From Accumulibacter sp. (GTDB lineage Bacteria > Pseudomonadota > Gammaproteobacteria > Burkholderiales > Rhodocyclaceae): a stretch of 14,490 nucleotides of DNA. The stretch is taken from the NCBI GenBank assembly GCA_031276375.1, contig JAISNE010000112.1:1-14490 (forward strand). The letters run 5' to 3'. Positions 1 through 7,049 of this stretch are shown here, piece by piece. A program made the translations under genes and the position numbers. Each line of letters starts with the position of its first letter. Within the stretch, counting starts at the first letter, position 1. The notes below the pieces were generated by a model that was not told the DNA's origin, ran no database searches, and was given only the letters and a program-made list of their open reading frames with translations.

Positions 1-216
1 CTGTTCGACCGGTTCGGCGGGGAGGCGACCGCCAGACGGGTTTTCGCGCCGTTGGCGACGATCAAGAGAGGGGGGCTTGTGTTCCGCCAGATATTTTATT
101 CGGCCGTCAGTAATTTAAAGACGCCGGGATCAAATCGTCGTCATTGCGAGGGCCGAAGGCCCGTGGCAATCCAGACGGCCGCGTGGATTGCCACGGCCCG
201 TCGGGCTTCGCAATGA
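1..216 (+). CDS. possible 3' end of an unidentified gene (partial)
   Basis: Frame 1 is open from the window edge to a TGA at 214-216. The first 22 or so codons (LFDRFGGEATARRVFAPLAT and on) have almost only G or C in the third position, as the real genes here do, which suggests the tail of a gene entering from the left. From about codon 45 the frame runs into the palindromic repeat at 140-217, so the last residues, if translated, are repeat-encoded and the gene may originally have ended earlier. I do not recognise the fragment. It could also be a chance open frame, because a minus-strand frame is open over the same bases. Confidence 0.25.
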   Translation: MFDRFGGEATARRVFAPLATIKRGGLVFRQIFYSAVSNLKTPGSNRRHCEGRRPVAIQTAAWIATARRASQ

Positions 217-217
217 C
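140..217. repeat. dispersed palindromic repeat, GTCATTGCGAGG type
   Basis: Two 33-nt arms (140-172 and 185-217) are reverse complements at 29 of 33 positions, around a 12-nt loop. The arms begin GTCATTGCGA and end GTGGCAATCC. This type of palindrome (GTCATTGCGAG ... GCAATCC) is a common intergenic repeat in many proteobacterial genomes. Decayed relatives of the same arms occur at 6065-6212 and 6254-6287. It is non-coding and could fold as a hairpin in RNA or a cruciform in DNA. Confidence 0.85.
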
Positions 218-248
218 GCAAACCGGAGTTGTTTGCGTATTTGGCCTA

Positions 249-260
249 TTTATGCATACA
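249..260. promoter_or_regulatory. candidate operator/promoter upstream of the cupin operon
   Basis: The only A/T-rich stretch before the first operon (about 229-265) contains the 8-bp palindrome TATGCATA at 251-258. Its 12-nt surroundings match their reverse complement at 10 of 12 positions. A TTGTTT at 229-234 with a 16-nt spacer to TATGCA (251-256) would make a weak sigma-70 promoter with the palindrome over the -10 box, a usual place for a repressor site. The half-site GCATACAA resembles operators of GntR/FadR-type regulators. That is inference from one site. Confidence 0.3.
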
Positions 261-361
261 AAATTACCGACTGCCGAGCATTGATGGAGAAGGCCGCGAT
301 GCGCAATGACTTCCGTGGCGATCCATCCGTTTTTTCAGCGTGATGTCAAATGGAGTGAAAG

Positions 362-754
362 ATGGATTTTGTCGATACACACAAGCTTGAGGGAACAGTC
401 CTGCCGGGGCGCGTCATTTACAAGGCCGTGGGGCGGGATGGGCCGATGGAAAGTTCCAGGATGAGCGTTTCCTTCGGCACCTATGCCGGCGAATACGGGC
501 CGATGGCGCCTCACCGTCATGCCGAGGAGTGCGTTTACATCATCCGCAGCGACCGCGGGCGGGTGCGTCATGGCGGCGAACCCGACGCGCTGGAACATTC
601 ATTGCCGCTGACGGACGGCATGCTGCTGCACTTTCCCGAAAACGAATGGCATGTTTTCGAGTTCGACCCCGGCGGCCGGATCGATGCCATGTTCATTTAT
701 GGACAGACGGACAACATCCGCCCGGAAGAGCTTCCCGGCGCGGCGCCTCGCTAA
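362..754 (+). CDS. small single-domain cupin protein
   Basis: This 130-residue protein is a single cupin barrel. Motif 1 appears as GEYGPMAPHRHAEE (residues 43-56), with metal-ligand candidates H51, H53 and E55/E56. Motif 2 is PENEWH (92-97), giving the third histidine, H97. Cupins of this size bind a divalent metal or a small ligand and act as isomerases, dioxygenases, or sensor-like accessory proteins, so the reaction cannot be assigned from sequence. The start is supported by GGAG at 352-355, six bases before the ATG. It is the first gene of the run and lies 22 bp before the aldolase gene, so it probably acts on the same substrate, for instance as an isomerase or lactone-handling step (inference). 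Confidence 0.85.
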   Translation: MDFVDTHKLEGTVLPGRVIYKAVGRDGPMESSRMSVSFGTYAGEYGPMAPHRHAEECVYIIRSDRGRVRHGGEPDALEHSLPLTDGMLLHFPENEWHVFEFDPGGRIDAMFIYGQTDNIRPEELPGAAPR

Positions 755-776
755 CCCACGATAAAGGATCGTACCC

Positions 777-1697
777 ATGAGCAAGAAATATACCGGAGTC
801 ATTCCCCCCATCGTCACGCCGGTCGACGCCGGCGAGAACGTAGACGAAAAGGGTTTGAGAAAATTGATCGGCCATTGCGTGGACAACGGTATCCACGGCA
901 TTTTCGTGGCCGGTTCCAATGGCGAGTGCATGGCGCTCACCCAGGGCGAGCGCGACCGCGCCATCGCCATTGCCATCGACGAGGCCGGCGGGCGCGTTCC
1001 GGTGATGGCCGGCGTCATGGACAGCAGCACCCGGCGCGTGATCGAGAACATCAAGCGCCTCGAACAGATGGGCGAAGCGGCGGCGGTGGTCACGCCGGTG
1101 TTTTACTCGCGCCACGCGACCCAGGACGAGACGGTGCGGCATTTCGAGGAAATCTCGCGGCAGACGAACGTCGATCTGTTCATCTACAACATTCCGCCGT
1201 TTACCGGGCAGACGCTCAAGGCGGAAACGATCTTCAGGATCGCGCAAATCGACAAGGTCATCGGCTACAAGGACACTTCCGGCTCCTTCCCGGATTTCCA
1301 GAAATGCCTCGCGCATTTCAAGGGCACGGATTTCGTGCTGCACCAGGGCGCGAGCAACCTCTCGGCGGCCAGCCTGCTGCTCGGCGCGGACGGCTACATT
1401 CCGTCGATGGCGCCGCTGTTCCCCGAGCCGCATGTCATGATGTACGAGTATGGGCGGAAAGGCGACATCGCCAACACCATGGCCTGCAACGACATCCTTT
1501 CCGAGATTTCGGAGATCTGGCCGCTGAGCAAGAGCCAGACTTCCTCGACGAAATACGCGCTCAGCCGGCTGGGCTTTTTCGACAAGCGCGTCATCCTGCC
1601 GACCGAGCCGACCCGCCCGGACGAGGAAAAGCGCATCGACGAGAAAATCGCCGCGATCCGCGAGCGCATCGCCCGCTTCCTGGAGGCGAGGCGATGA
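777..1697 (+). CDS. dihydrodipicolinate synthase/N-acetylneuraminate lyase family class I aldolase
   Basis: This 306-residue (beta/alpha)8 barrel of the DapA/NanA family has the family's usual length. The substrate carboxylate loop reads GSNGE (residues 46-50), where DapA has GTTGE. The Schiff-base lysine is K165 in GYKDTSG, and the phenolic partner is Y137 in YNIPPFTG. Members form a pyruvate-type Schiff base and catalyse aldol cleavage, condensation or dehydration of 2-keto acids in the cytoplasm. GSNGE, the catabolic neighbours and a transporter instead of lysine genes argue against a biosynthetic DapA. More likely it cleaves or dehydrates a 2-keto-(3-deoxy) acid, releasing pyruvate (inference). 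An AAAGGA sequence precedes the ATG. Its TGA overlaps the next gene's ATG, so translation of the two is probably coupled. Confidence 0.9.
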   Translation: MSKKYTGVIPPIVTPVDAGENVDEKGLRKLIGHCVDNGIHGIFVAGSNGECMALTQGERDRAIAIAIDEAGGRVPVMAGVMDSSTRRVIENIKRLEQMGEAAAVVTPVFYSRHATQDETVRHFEEISRQTNVDLFIYNIPPFTGQTLKAETIFRIAQIDKVIGYKDTSGSFPDFQKCLAHFKGTDFVLHQGASNLSAASLLLGADGYIPSMAPLFPEPHVMMYEYGRKGDIANTMACNDILSEISEIWPLSKSQTSSTKYALSRLGFFDKRVILPTEPTRPDEEKRIDEKIAAIRERIARFLEARR

Positions 1698-2686
1698 GCG
1701 TCGTCCTTTTGTCGCACCGTCTCTACGAGGACGGCATGCGGATGCTGGAGCGCGAAGCGAAAACGATCGTCGCGGATTCGTCGGATCTGCGGCAGAACCT
1801 GGCGCTGGCCGGACAGGCCGACGCCATCGTGCTGCGCGTCGGACGGATCGACCGCGAGCTGATGGCCTCGTGTCCGAATCTCCGGGTCATTTCCCGCCCC
1901 GGCGTCGGGATCGACACGGTCGATGTGGCGGCGGCGACGGAGTCGGGCATTCCGGTGGTCATCGCGCCCGGCGCCAATCTGCGCTCCGTCGCCGAACACG
2001 CCGTGGCGCTCATTTACGCGATCGGCAAGAACGTGTGCGAAAGCCACGCCAGGACGGCCGGCGGCGACTTTGGCATCCGCAACAAATACGCGGCCGTCGA
2101 GCTGGCCGGCAAGCGTGTCGGCATCGTCGGCTTCGGCAACATCGGCAGGGAAACGGCGCGGATTTGCCGGAATAACGACATGGAGGTTTCCGTTTACGAT
2201 CCGTTCATCCCCGAGCGCGCCCAAACCCAGGGTTATCGGCGCGAGAAGGAACTGGCCGCGCTGCTGGCCTCGTGCGACATCGTGTCGCTGCATATGCCGG
2301 CGACGGCGGAAACCCGGAAGATGTTCGGCGCCAGCCAGTTCGCCGCGATGAAACCGGGCGCTTTCCTGATCAATTGCGCGCGCGGGGAAATCGTGGACGA
2401 GGACGCCCTGTTCGACGCCTTGAGTTCGAAGCGTCTGGCCGGCGCGGCCGTCGATGTGATGGCCGACGAACCCATGAAGAAGGAAAACCGGCTCTTCTCG
2501 CTGCCCAATTTCATCGCCACGCCGCACATGGCCGCGCTGACCAGGGAATCGGCGGCCCGAACTTCCACGCTGACGGCGGAGGGAACCCTGGCCGTGCTGC
2601 GCGGAGAGCATTGGCCGCACGTCGCCAATCCGGCGGTTTACCGGCATCCCCGATGGCAAAACGGATCGCCGCCCGCCGGGGCGTGA
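1694..2686 (+). CDS. D-isomer-specific 2-hydroxyacid dehydrogenase (NAD-dependent)
   Basis: This 330-residue enzyme belongs to the SerA/DdhA-type 2-hydroxyacid dehydrogenases, which interconvert D-2-hydroxyacids and 2-oxoacids with NAD(P)H. The Rossmann motif is GFGNIG (146-151), followed by an acidic residue, D169 in VYDP, which favours NAD over NADP. The catalytic triad has normal spacing: R230 in NCARGE, E259 in DEP, and H278 in TPHMA. The frame is open far upstream, but the ATG at 1694 overlapping the aldolase stop (ATGA) gives the family's usual N-terminus, so I chose it. No C-terminal ACT domain is present, so it is not a full serine-pathway SerA. It probably oxidises an imported hydroxyacid, or reduces the aldolase product (inference). 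Confidence 0.92.
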   Translation: MSVVLLSHRLYEDGMRMLEREAKTIVADSSDLRQNLALAGQADAIVLRVGRIDRELMASCPNLRVISRPGVGIDTVDVAAATESGIPVVIAPGANLRSVAEHAVALIYAIGKNVCESHARTAGGDFGIRNKYAAVELAGKRVGIVGFGNIGRETARICRNNDMEVSVYDPFIPERAQTQGYRREKELAALLASCDIVSLHMPATAETRKMFGASQFAAMKPGAFLINCARGEIVDEDALFDALSSKRLAGAAVDVMADEPMKKENRLFSLPNFIATPHMAALTRESAARTSTLTAEGTLAVLRGEHWPHVANPAVYRHPRWQNGSPPAGA

Positions 2687-2874
2687 AGCGGGGCGGCTGG
2701 ATCGACCCGGAAGGCCCGGTGGCCGGTCCGATGGTGAAGCAGGCATGGTGTTTTTAGACTGGAGGATTCTGGATCGGATGTACGAGTCACGGCGCCGCGC
2801 GCAAGTCACCGGCCGGAAAATGGCGATGGCGAAACGCGGAGGCGCCGGAAAAAAGTTGAAGAAGGCTGAAGATC

Positions 2875-2908
2875 GGGAGCGAACGATCTCTTGTTTTTCC
2901 GCGCTCCC
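2875..2908 (+). promoter_or_regulatory. possible leader hairpin before tctBAC
   Basis: The 267-bp gap between the dehydrogenase and tctB contains a 7-bp stem, GGGAGCG (2875-2881) with CGCTCCC (2902-2908). The loop is 20 nt and includes TTGTTTTTC. A competing pair, ATCGGG and CCCGAT, overlaps it. It could separate tctBAC expression from the enzyme genes, as an attenuator or RNA processing site. The T-run lies inside the loop rather than after the stem, so it is not a standard terminator. No other gene is convincing in this gap. Confidence 0.25.
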
Positions 2909-2953
2909 CGCGTCCCGATTGCTTTTCCGAAGATAACGAACAAGGAGGTTCTC

Positions 2954-3427
2954 ATGAAAAAAGCCAATCACGATACATACATCGGTATCGTCTTTCTGTT
3001 CTTTTGCGGCTTTGCCTGGTGGCAGATTTCCCGGCTGCCGCTTGGCGTGGGGTACCAGCACACCATCGGGCCGGAATTTTTCCCCGGCGTGATGACCTCG
3101 ATCATCGCCATCCTGTCCGCCGCGCTGATTGCCCGCAGCCTGTGGCGCGGCGCGACGGCTTCCAGCGGATCCCCGCTCGCCAGGGGCAACACGCTTTTGC
3201 GCATCGCGCTCTTCGTCGTGCTCCTGCTGGCGTACACCCTGATCTACGAGCCTCTGGGCTTTCTCCTGTCCTCGTGCCTCGCCCTGCCCGCCGGCATGTT
3301 CATGCTCGGGGAAAGGCGCCCGGCGCACGTCCTGCTGTTCCCCGCGATCATCATCGGGCTGGGCTACGTCGGGTTCACCAAGATCATGATGGTGCAACTG
3401 CCGGGATTCCCCTCGCATCTTTTCTGA
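2954..3427 (+). CDS. tctB: tripartite tricarboxylate transporter small membrane subunit TctB
   Basis: This 157-residue membrane protein has about five hydrophobic segments (roughly residues 8-26, 46-64, 82-98, 102-118 and 125-145). The GPEFFP sequence (39-44) matches the GPxFFP signature after the first helix of TctB proteins. TctB is the small inner-membrane subunit of the TTT family and works with TctA and the periplasmic protein TctC in ion-coupled uptake of carboxylates. The same frame opens at 2891, but the start at 2954 is set by a strong AAGGAGG at 2942-2948, directly upstream, and by the normal N-terminus it gives. It is followed 44 bp later by tctA. TctB diverges strongly in sequence, so the call rests partly on this context. 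Confidence 0.88.
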   Translation: MKKANHDTYIGIVFLFFCGFAWWQISRLPLGVGYQHTIGPEFFPGVMTSIIAILSAALIARSLWRGATASSGSPLARGNTLLRIALFVVLLLAYTLIYEPLGFLLSSCLALPAGMFMLGERRPAHVLLFPAIIIGLGYVGFTKIMMVQLPGFPSHLF

Positions 3428-3471
3428 TACGGCGCGAAACATCCCTTTTTAGAAGTTTTCGAGGAGGCGAA

Positions 3472-4959
3472 ATGGAACTCACCGGTACCTTTGGATACGT
3501 TTTCGCGGTATTCAGGCCCGAATGCCTGTGGTCGATCTTCGTTGGCGTTTTCGGCGGAACGCTCATCGGCGCCTTGCCGGGGCTGACCGCCACCATGGGC
3601 GTCGCGCTGCTCATTCCGATGACCTTCGGCATGGACCCCGTGCTCGGCCTGAACATGCTCATCGGCATTTACATCGGCGGCATCTACGGCGGCTGCATTT
3701 CGTCGATCCTGGTCAAGACCCCCGGCACCCCGGCGTCCGCCGCGACGGTGCTCGACGGCTATCCGCTGGCGCAGAAAGGGCAGGCACTGAAAGCCCTGGG
3801 GATGGCCACCCTGGCCTCCGGCATCGGCGGTCTTTTATCCTGCGTGGTGCTCGCCACGATGGCGCCCATGCTGGCCAGGATGGCGCTGAAATTCGGCCCG
3901 GCCGAATACTTCTCCCTCGCCGCTTTCGGTCTGGCCATCATCGCCAGCCTTTCCAGCGACATTCTGAAGGGCATCCTGGTCGGCTGCTTCGGCATGCTGC
4001 TGTCCACCATCGGTTCCGATCCGATCGGCGGCGTCCAGCGTTTTACCTTCGGCATGACCGGATTTTCCGACGGCGTGGCCTTCATTCCCGCATTGATCGG
4101 ACTCTTCGCCATTTCCGAGGTGCTGGTCCAGGTCGAGCGCATTGTTGAAAAGACCGAGGTGACGGTCAAACTCTCCGGCAGCATCCCGAACATGAAAGAA
4201 ATGCTTTCCTGCTGGAAAACCCTGCTGCGCGGCTCCATCATCGGCACCGTCGTGGGCATCATTCCGGGCACCGGGTCGGGCACGGCCTCGTGGATCAGCT
4301 ATAGCGAGACCAAACGCAATTCAAAGCATCCCGAGCGTTTCGGCACGGGCGAGCTGGAAGGCGTGGCCGCCACCGAAACCGCCAACAACGCGGTCTGCGG
4401 CGGCGCCCTGGTGCCCCTCCTGGCGCTCGGCATCCCCGGCGATTCGGTCACCGCGGTGCTGGTCGGCGGCCTGATGATCCAGGGTCTGGCGCCCGGACCG
4501 ATGCTTTTCGTCGAACGCCCCGACGTCGTCGTCGGCATTTTCACCGGCAGTTTCGTCGCCAACATCTTCATGGTCATCATCGGACTCGCCGGCGTCAGGA
4601 TGTTCGCCCAGGTGCTGAAACTGCCGAAAATCCACCTGATTACCGGCATCGTCATGTTCTGCGTGCTCGGCTCCTACGCCATCAACATGAACGCGACGGA
4701 CCTCTACACCATGCTGGCCTTCGGGATCATGGGCTACTTCCTGCAAAAGTACGACTTTTCCCTCGCCGCCGTGTGCATCGCGCTGATTCTCGGCCCCCTG
4801 GCCGAGGAAAACCTGCGCCTCGCCTACATCGCCAACAAGGGCGACCTCACCGTCTTCCTGACCCGGCCCATTTCCGCGGCGTTCATCCTCTTGACGATTT
4901 TCTCGCTGTGCTGGCCCGTTTACCGCGAATGGAAAACGGGCAGGAAAATACCGCAATAG
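3472..4959 (+). CDS. tctA: tripartite tricarboxylate transporter large permease subunit TctA
   Basis: This 495-residue polytopic inner-membrane protein has the normal TctA length (about 500). It carries the conserved family segments: GALPGLTATMG near residue 33, the KTPGTPASAATVLDG loop (82-96), GIIPGTGSG near 262, the ERFGTGELEGVAATETANNA region, and LALGIPGDSVTAV around 318-330. The two PG-containing motifs are characteristic of the inverted-repeat fold proposed for TctA. It forms the translocation path of the TTT transporter. The frame opens far upstream, but the ATG at 3472 follows GAGGAGG and gives the expected MELTGTFGYVF start. It lies between tctB and tctC in the standard B-A-C order. 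Confidence 0.97.
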   Translation: MELTGTFGYVFAVFRPECLWSIFVGVFGGTLIGALPGLTATMGVALLIPMTFGMDPVLGLNMLIGIYIGGIYGGCISSILVKTPGTPASAATVLDGYPLAQKGQALKALGMATLASGIGGLLSCVVLATMAPMLARMALKFGPAEYFSLAAFGLAIIASLSSDILKGILVGCFGMLLSTIGSDPIGGVQRFTFGMTGFSDGVAFIPALIGLFAISEVLVQVERIVEKTEVTVKLSGSIPNMKEMLSCWKTLLRGSIIGTVVGIIPGTGSGTASWISYSETKRNSKHPERFGTGELEGVAATETANNAVCGGALVPLLALGIPGDSVTAVLVGGLMIQGLAPGPMLFVERPDVVVGIFTGSFVANIFMVIIGLAGVRMFAQVLKLPKIHLITGIVMFCVLGSYAINMNATDLYTMLAFGIMGYFLQKYDFSLAAVCIALILGPLAEENLRLAYIANKGDLTVFLTRPISAAFILLTIFSLCWPVYREWKTGRKIPQ

Positions 4960-5001
4960 TCCGTTCCACAGTAGTTCCGCTTTCACTTTTAGGAGAACAT
5001 C

Positions 5002-5976
5002 ATGAAAAGACTGGCAACCATCCTGGCTATGACATGCGTTTTGACGGCCGGCGCCACGGCATCCGCGGCCGCCGATTTTCCCCAGCGTCCGGTGACCATC
5101 GTGGTGCCCTGGGGCGCCGGCGGCGGCTCCGACATCGTCGCCCGCGCCCTGTCCAAACCGCTGGAAAAGGAGCTTGGCCAACCCATCGTCATCGTCAACA
5201 AACCCGGCGGCGGCGGTACGGTCGGAGCCAGCTACGTCGCCCACTCGCGTCCCGACGGATACACCATCGGGCTGATCAACAACACCGGCCTGATTCACCA
5301 GATCCATTACGGCGGTCTGGACTACACCCGCGCGGACCTCGACCCGCTCGCCCTGTTCCTGCGCGCGCCGATCTTCCTCGTGGTAAACAGCGCGTCCCCG
5401 ATCAAGAACCTTGCCGATTACGTCAAGGCGGCCAGGGAAAAGAACGGCGACATGACGCTCGGCGTCGCCGCCGTCGGCGGCGGCACCCACCTGCCCATCG
5501 AAGGATTCTTCGCCGCCGCCGGCGTCAAGACGCAACCCATGCCGTTCAAGAACGGCGGCTCCGGCGTCATCACCGCGCTGGCCGGCGGACACATCGACTC
5601 CGGCGTGCTGCATCCCTCCGAAGTCTACGGCCAATACAAGGCCGGCGTCCTCCGCGTCCTCGGCGTCCTGGACACGACCCGTCTCGAAACCTACCCCGAA
5701 GTCCCGACCTTCAAGGAACAAGGCTACGACGTGACCGGCGAAGTCTGGCGCTCCTTCGTCACGCCCAAGGGCACCCCGGCGGAAATCAAGGAAATCCTGG
5801 CCAAAGCGCTGGAAAAAGCCACCAAGGACCCAGGCTACCTGGAAACGCTGTCGAAACTGGGCGACCTGCCGACCTGGAAAGGCCCGGAAGAATTCGCCAA
5901 ATATCTCGCCGAAGACGACGCCAAACTCCTCGCCATCATCAAGAGCCTCGACCTGTACAACAAGAACGTGAAATGA
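5002..5976 (+). CDS. tctC: Bug/TctC family periplasmic solute-binding protein
   Basis: This 324-residue protein has a Sec signal peptide (KR, hydrophobic core at about 4-19, cleavage likely after ASAAA near residue 24). The Bug-family body follows: FPQRPVTIVVPWGAGGGSDIVAR (26-48) and the NKPGGGGTVGA ligand loop (66-76). Bug proteins bind carboxylates through two water molecules and backbone contacts, so the ligand cannot be predicted; known members bind dicarboxylates, citrate, amino acids or aromatic acids. It delivers substrate to TctAB. AGGAGA precedes the ATG and the gap from tctA is 42 bp. Betaproteobacteria often carry dozens of orphan Bug genes, but this one sits with its permease. Confidence 0.96.
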   Translation: MKRLATILAMTCVLTAGATASAAADFPQRPVTIVVPWGAGGGSDIVARALSKPLEKELGQPIVIVNKPGGGGTVGASYVAHSRPDGYTIGLINNTGLIHQIHYGGLDYTRADLDPLALFLRAPIFLVVNSASPIKNLADYVKAAREKNGDMTLGVAAVGGGTHLPIEGFFAAAGVKTQPMPFKNGGSGVITALAGGHIDSGVLHPSEVYGQYKAGVLRVLGVLDTTRLETYPEVPTFKEQGYDVTGEVWRSFVTPKGTPAEIKEILAKALEKATKDPGYLETLSKLGDLPTWKGPEEFAKYLAEDDAKLLAIIKSLDLYNKNVK

Positions 5977-6001
5977 CCGCGGGGCCACCGCGCTGAAAAT
6001 T

Positions 6002-6024
6002 CCCCCTCGCCAGTGGTGAGGGGG
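6002..6024 (+). terminator. GC-rich hairpin after tctC
   Basis: CCCCCTC (6002-6008) pairs with GAGGGGG (6018-6024), and inner bases extend the stem through a G-U pair. It lies 26 bp after the tctC stop, a position where a terminator is expected. There is no T-run after it (the next bases are CGGCTCGG), so it may instead only stabilise the mRNA 3' end or be another small dispersed repeat. Confidence 0.35.
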
Positions 6025-6064
6025 CGGCTCGGTTTCCGTCCGGTGGCGCGGGGTGCTCATACCC

Positions 6065-6212
6065 GTCATCGCGAGGCGCGCAGGGCTGCGGTGATTCAGA
6101 GGACAGATGACAGAAGACTGAAGACAGTCATATTTGCGGCGCGAAGCGCCGGTAATTGACTGTCCTCTGTCCTCTGTCTCCTGTCCTCTGTCCTCTGGAT
6201 TGCCGCGCCCGC
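6065..6212. repeat. decayed GTCATTGCGAGG-type palindrome split by another repeat
   Basis: The left arm (6065-6099, GTCATCGCGAGG...GATTCAG) and the right arm (6197-6212, GGATTGCCGCGCCCGC) resemble the arms of the palindrome at 140-217. Here the loop is replaced by the 101-bp GGACAG element at 6097-6197. The left arm is degraded (GTGATTC instead of GGCAATCC). Confidence 0.5.
6097..6197. repeat. GGACAG palindromic element, copy A
   Basis: A 101-bp element runs from CAGAGGACAG to CTGTCCTCTG. Its outer arms are iterations of AGGACAG and the inverse CTGTCCT. A GACAGTC / GACTGTC pair follows, and at the centre is the hairpin GGCGC-GAA-GCGCC (6138-6150). Copy B (6350-6457) is in the same orientation and copy C (10741-10817) is inverted. 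The repeat makes meaningless open frames in both directions. There is no coding content. Confidence 0.85.
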
Positions 6213-6253
6213 TCACACAAAAGTATTCGCCACGGCAAGGCGGGAAAAACCTC

Positions 6254-6315
6254 GTCATTGCTCGGGCTGCGCGCCGTGGCAATCCAGGATCGTTCAACGC
6301 GGCGGCGAAGCCGCC
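6254..6315. repeat. third GTCATTGC-type half-repeat followed by a GAA-loop hairpin
   Basis: GTCATTGCTCGGGCTGC through GTGGCAATCCAG (6254-6287) is a left arm of the 140-217 repeat family. It is followed by the perfect hairpin GGCGGC-GAA-GCCGCC (6301-6315), which resembles the central hairpin of the GGACAG elements. The sequence then reaches GGCGATCCAG at 6343-6352, where copy B of the GGACAG element begins. The whole 5977-6462 interval is therefore repeats and holds no gene. Confidence 0.55.
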
Positions 6316-6349
6316 GGAAATATTGCTCGGATGGCGCGACGCGGCGATC

Positions 6350-6457
6350 CAGAGGACAGAGGACAGAAGACCGAAGACAGTCCTATTTGCGGCGCGAAGC
6401 GCCGGTAACTGACTGTCCTCTGTCCTCTGTCCTCTGTCTCCTGTCTCCTGTCCTCTG
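6350..6457. repeat. GGACAG palindromic element, copy B
   Basis: A 108-bp copy of the element at 6097-6197, with the same orientation and the same central GGCGC-GAA-GCGCC hairpin. It is longer because it carries extra units (GAGGACAGAGGACAG on the left; CTGTCCTCTGTCCTCTGTC on the right). It ends only 6 bp beyond the stop codon of the convergent lipoprotein gene, so it forms that gene's 3' end and may act there as a hairpin. Confidence 0.85.
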
Positions 6458-6462
6458 AACGC

Positions 6463-6849
6463 TCAAGTGGATTTTTGCGTGGCGCCGTCTTTGGCTGGCG
6501 GCGGTTTTTTCCGCGTTTTCGGCTGCGGCGGGGGCGGGGGCTGAACCGGCGGCAGCTGCGGTGCGATCGTTTCCAGCTTGTTTTCGCGCATGTAGGCGTC
6601 CATGTCGCGCCATCCCTCGTAGATCGAGGCCCTGGGCAGCCACGAATAGATGGAGTAACAGTCTTCGATGGCGCGGCCGGATTGCCGGCAGGCGCCGCCT
6701 ACCGCGCGTCCGTCCGCGTCGTCGCGCGCCACCTTGGCCGCCGTCTCGATCCCCATCTGCTGCTGGATGGCGTCGCAACCGGACAGCAGGACGAGCAGCG
6801 CCGCGGCGGTCAGGGTTATACGCAACGAGGTCCAACGCTTCTTAGCCAC
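6463..6849 (-). CDS. small lipoprotein with proline-rich C-terminus, function unknown
   Basis: This 128-residue protein has a lipoprotein signal: basic start AKKR, hydrophobic stretch 13-22, and lipobox LLSGC (21-25) with C25 as the lipidated residue. The +2 residue is Asp26, which in enterobacteria keeps lipoproteins in the inner membrane. The rule may not hold here. The mature part has a short conserved-looking domain with two cysteines (C54, C64; RAIEDCY) that could form a disulfide, and a GWRDMDAYMRENKLE helix. It ends in PPVQPPPPPQPKTRKKPPP (residues about 99-117), a wall-spanning or interaction tail. The start is GTG at 6849, chosen because AGGACA lies eight bases upstream and the signal peptide follows directly. 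It is a single gene, convergent with tctC across the repeats. Confidence 0.8.
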   Translation of the reverse strand: MAKKRWTSLRITLTAAALLVLLSGCDAIQQQMGIETAAKVARDDADGRAVGGACRQSGRAIEDCYSIYSWLPRASIYEGWRDMDAYMRENKLETIAPQLPPVQPPPPPQPKTRKKPPPAKDGATQKST

Positions 6850-7013
6850 GAATGTGTCCTGGTGGATTGGGAAATATTCGGCATTTTTTCATAAATCGGC
6901 GACTCGATGAAATGTCCGGGGTCATCGCCGGCGGATGCCCGGCGGACCGGCGGACGAAGAGGAGGAAAACCCGGCCATCCGGCCTTCATTCGGGAAATCG
7001 AGCGGACGAGCAT

Positions 7014-7038
7014 GGTTTCTAGGATAATCCTAGAAACC
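7014..7038. promoter_or_regulatory. 25-bp perfect palindrome, possible operator
   Basis: Arms GGTTTCTAGGAT (7014-7025) and ATCCTAGAAACC (7027-7038) are exact reverse complements around the single base A7026. It lies 154 bp upstream of the dctQ ATG and 165 bp from the divergent lipoprotein GTG, so either gene could be controlled from it. The single-base centre fits a dimeric regulator better than an RNA hairpin. It also shares sequence with a dispersed repeat: 7014-7029 matches 7254-7269 at 15 of 16 positions, so it may be a repeat end rather than an operator. Confidence 0.5.
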
Positions 7039-7049
7039 GCAGTTGGACG

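Noticed and set aside
777..1697. Naming the aldolase gene dapA or nanA
   Set aside because: The active-site loop is GSNGE, and the neighbours are catabolic and transport genes. The family includes many activities, so a symbol would overstate what is visible.
2745..2936. 63-codon plus-strand frame between the dehydrogenase and tctB
   Set aside because: No ribosome site, lysine/arginine-rich composition typical of a chance frame, no recognisable domain, and it overlaps the leader hairpin region before tctB.
1394..3442. Very long minus-strand frame (682 codons) opposite the dehydrogenase and tctB
   Set aside because: It is antisense to three well-supported genes, rich in His/Arg/Gly/Asp as mirror frames of high-GC genes are, and crosses gene boundaries and spacers.
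6134..6458. Two overlapping plus-strand open frames of 92 and 100 codons
   Set aside because: They are translations of the GGACAG and GTCATTGC repeats (CPLSSVL-like and TEDRRQ-like reading), not genes.
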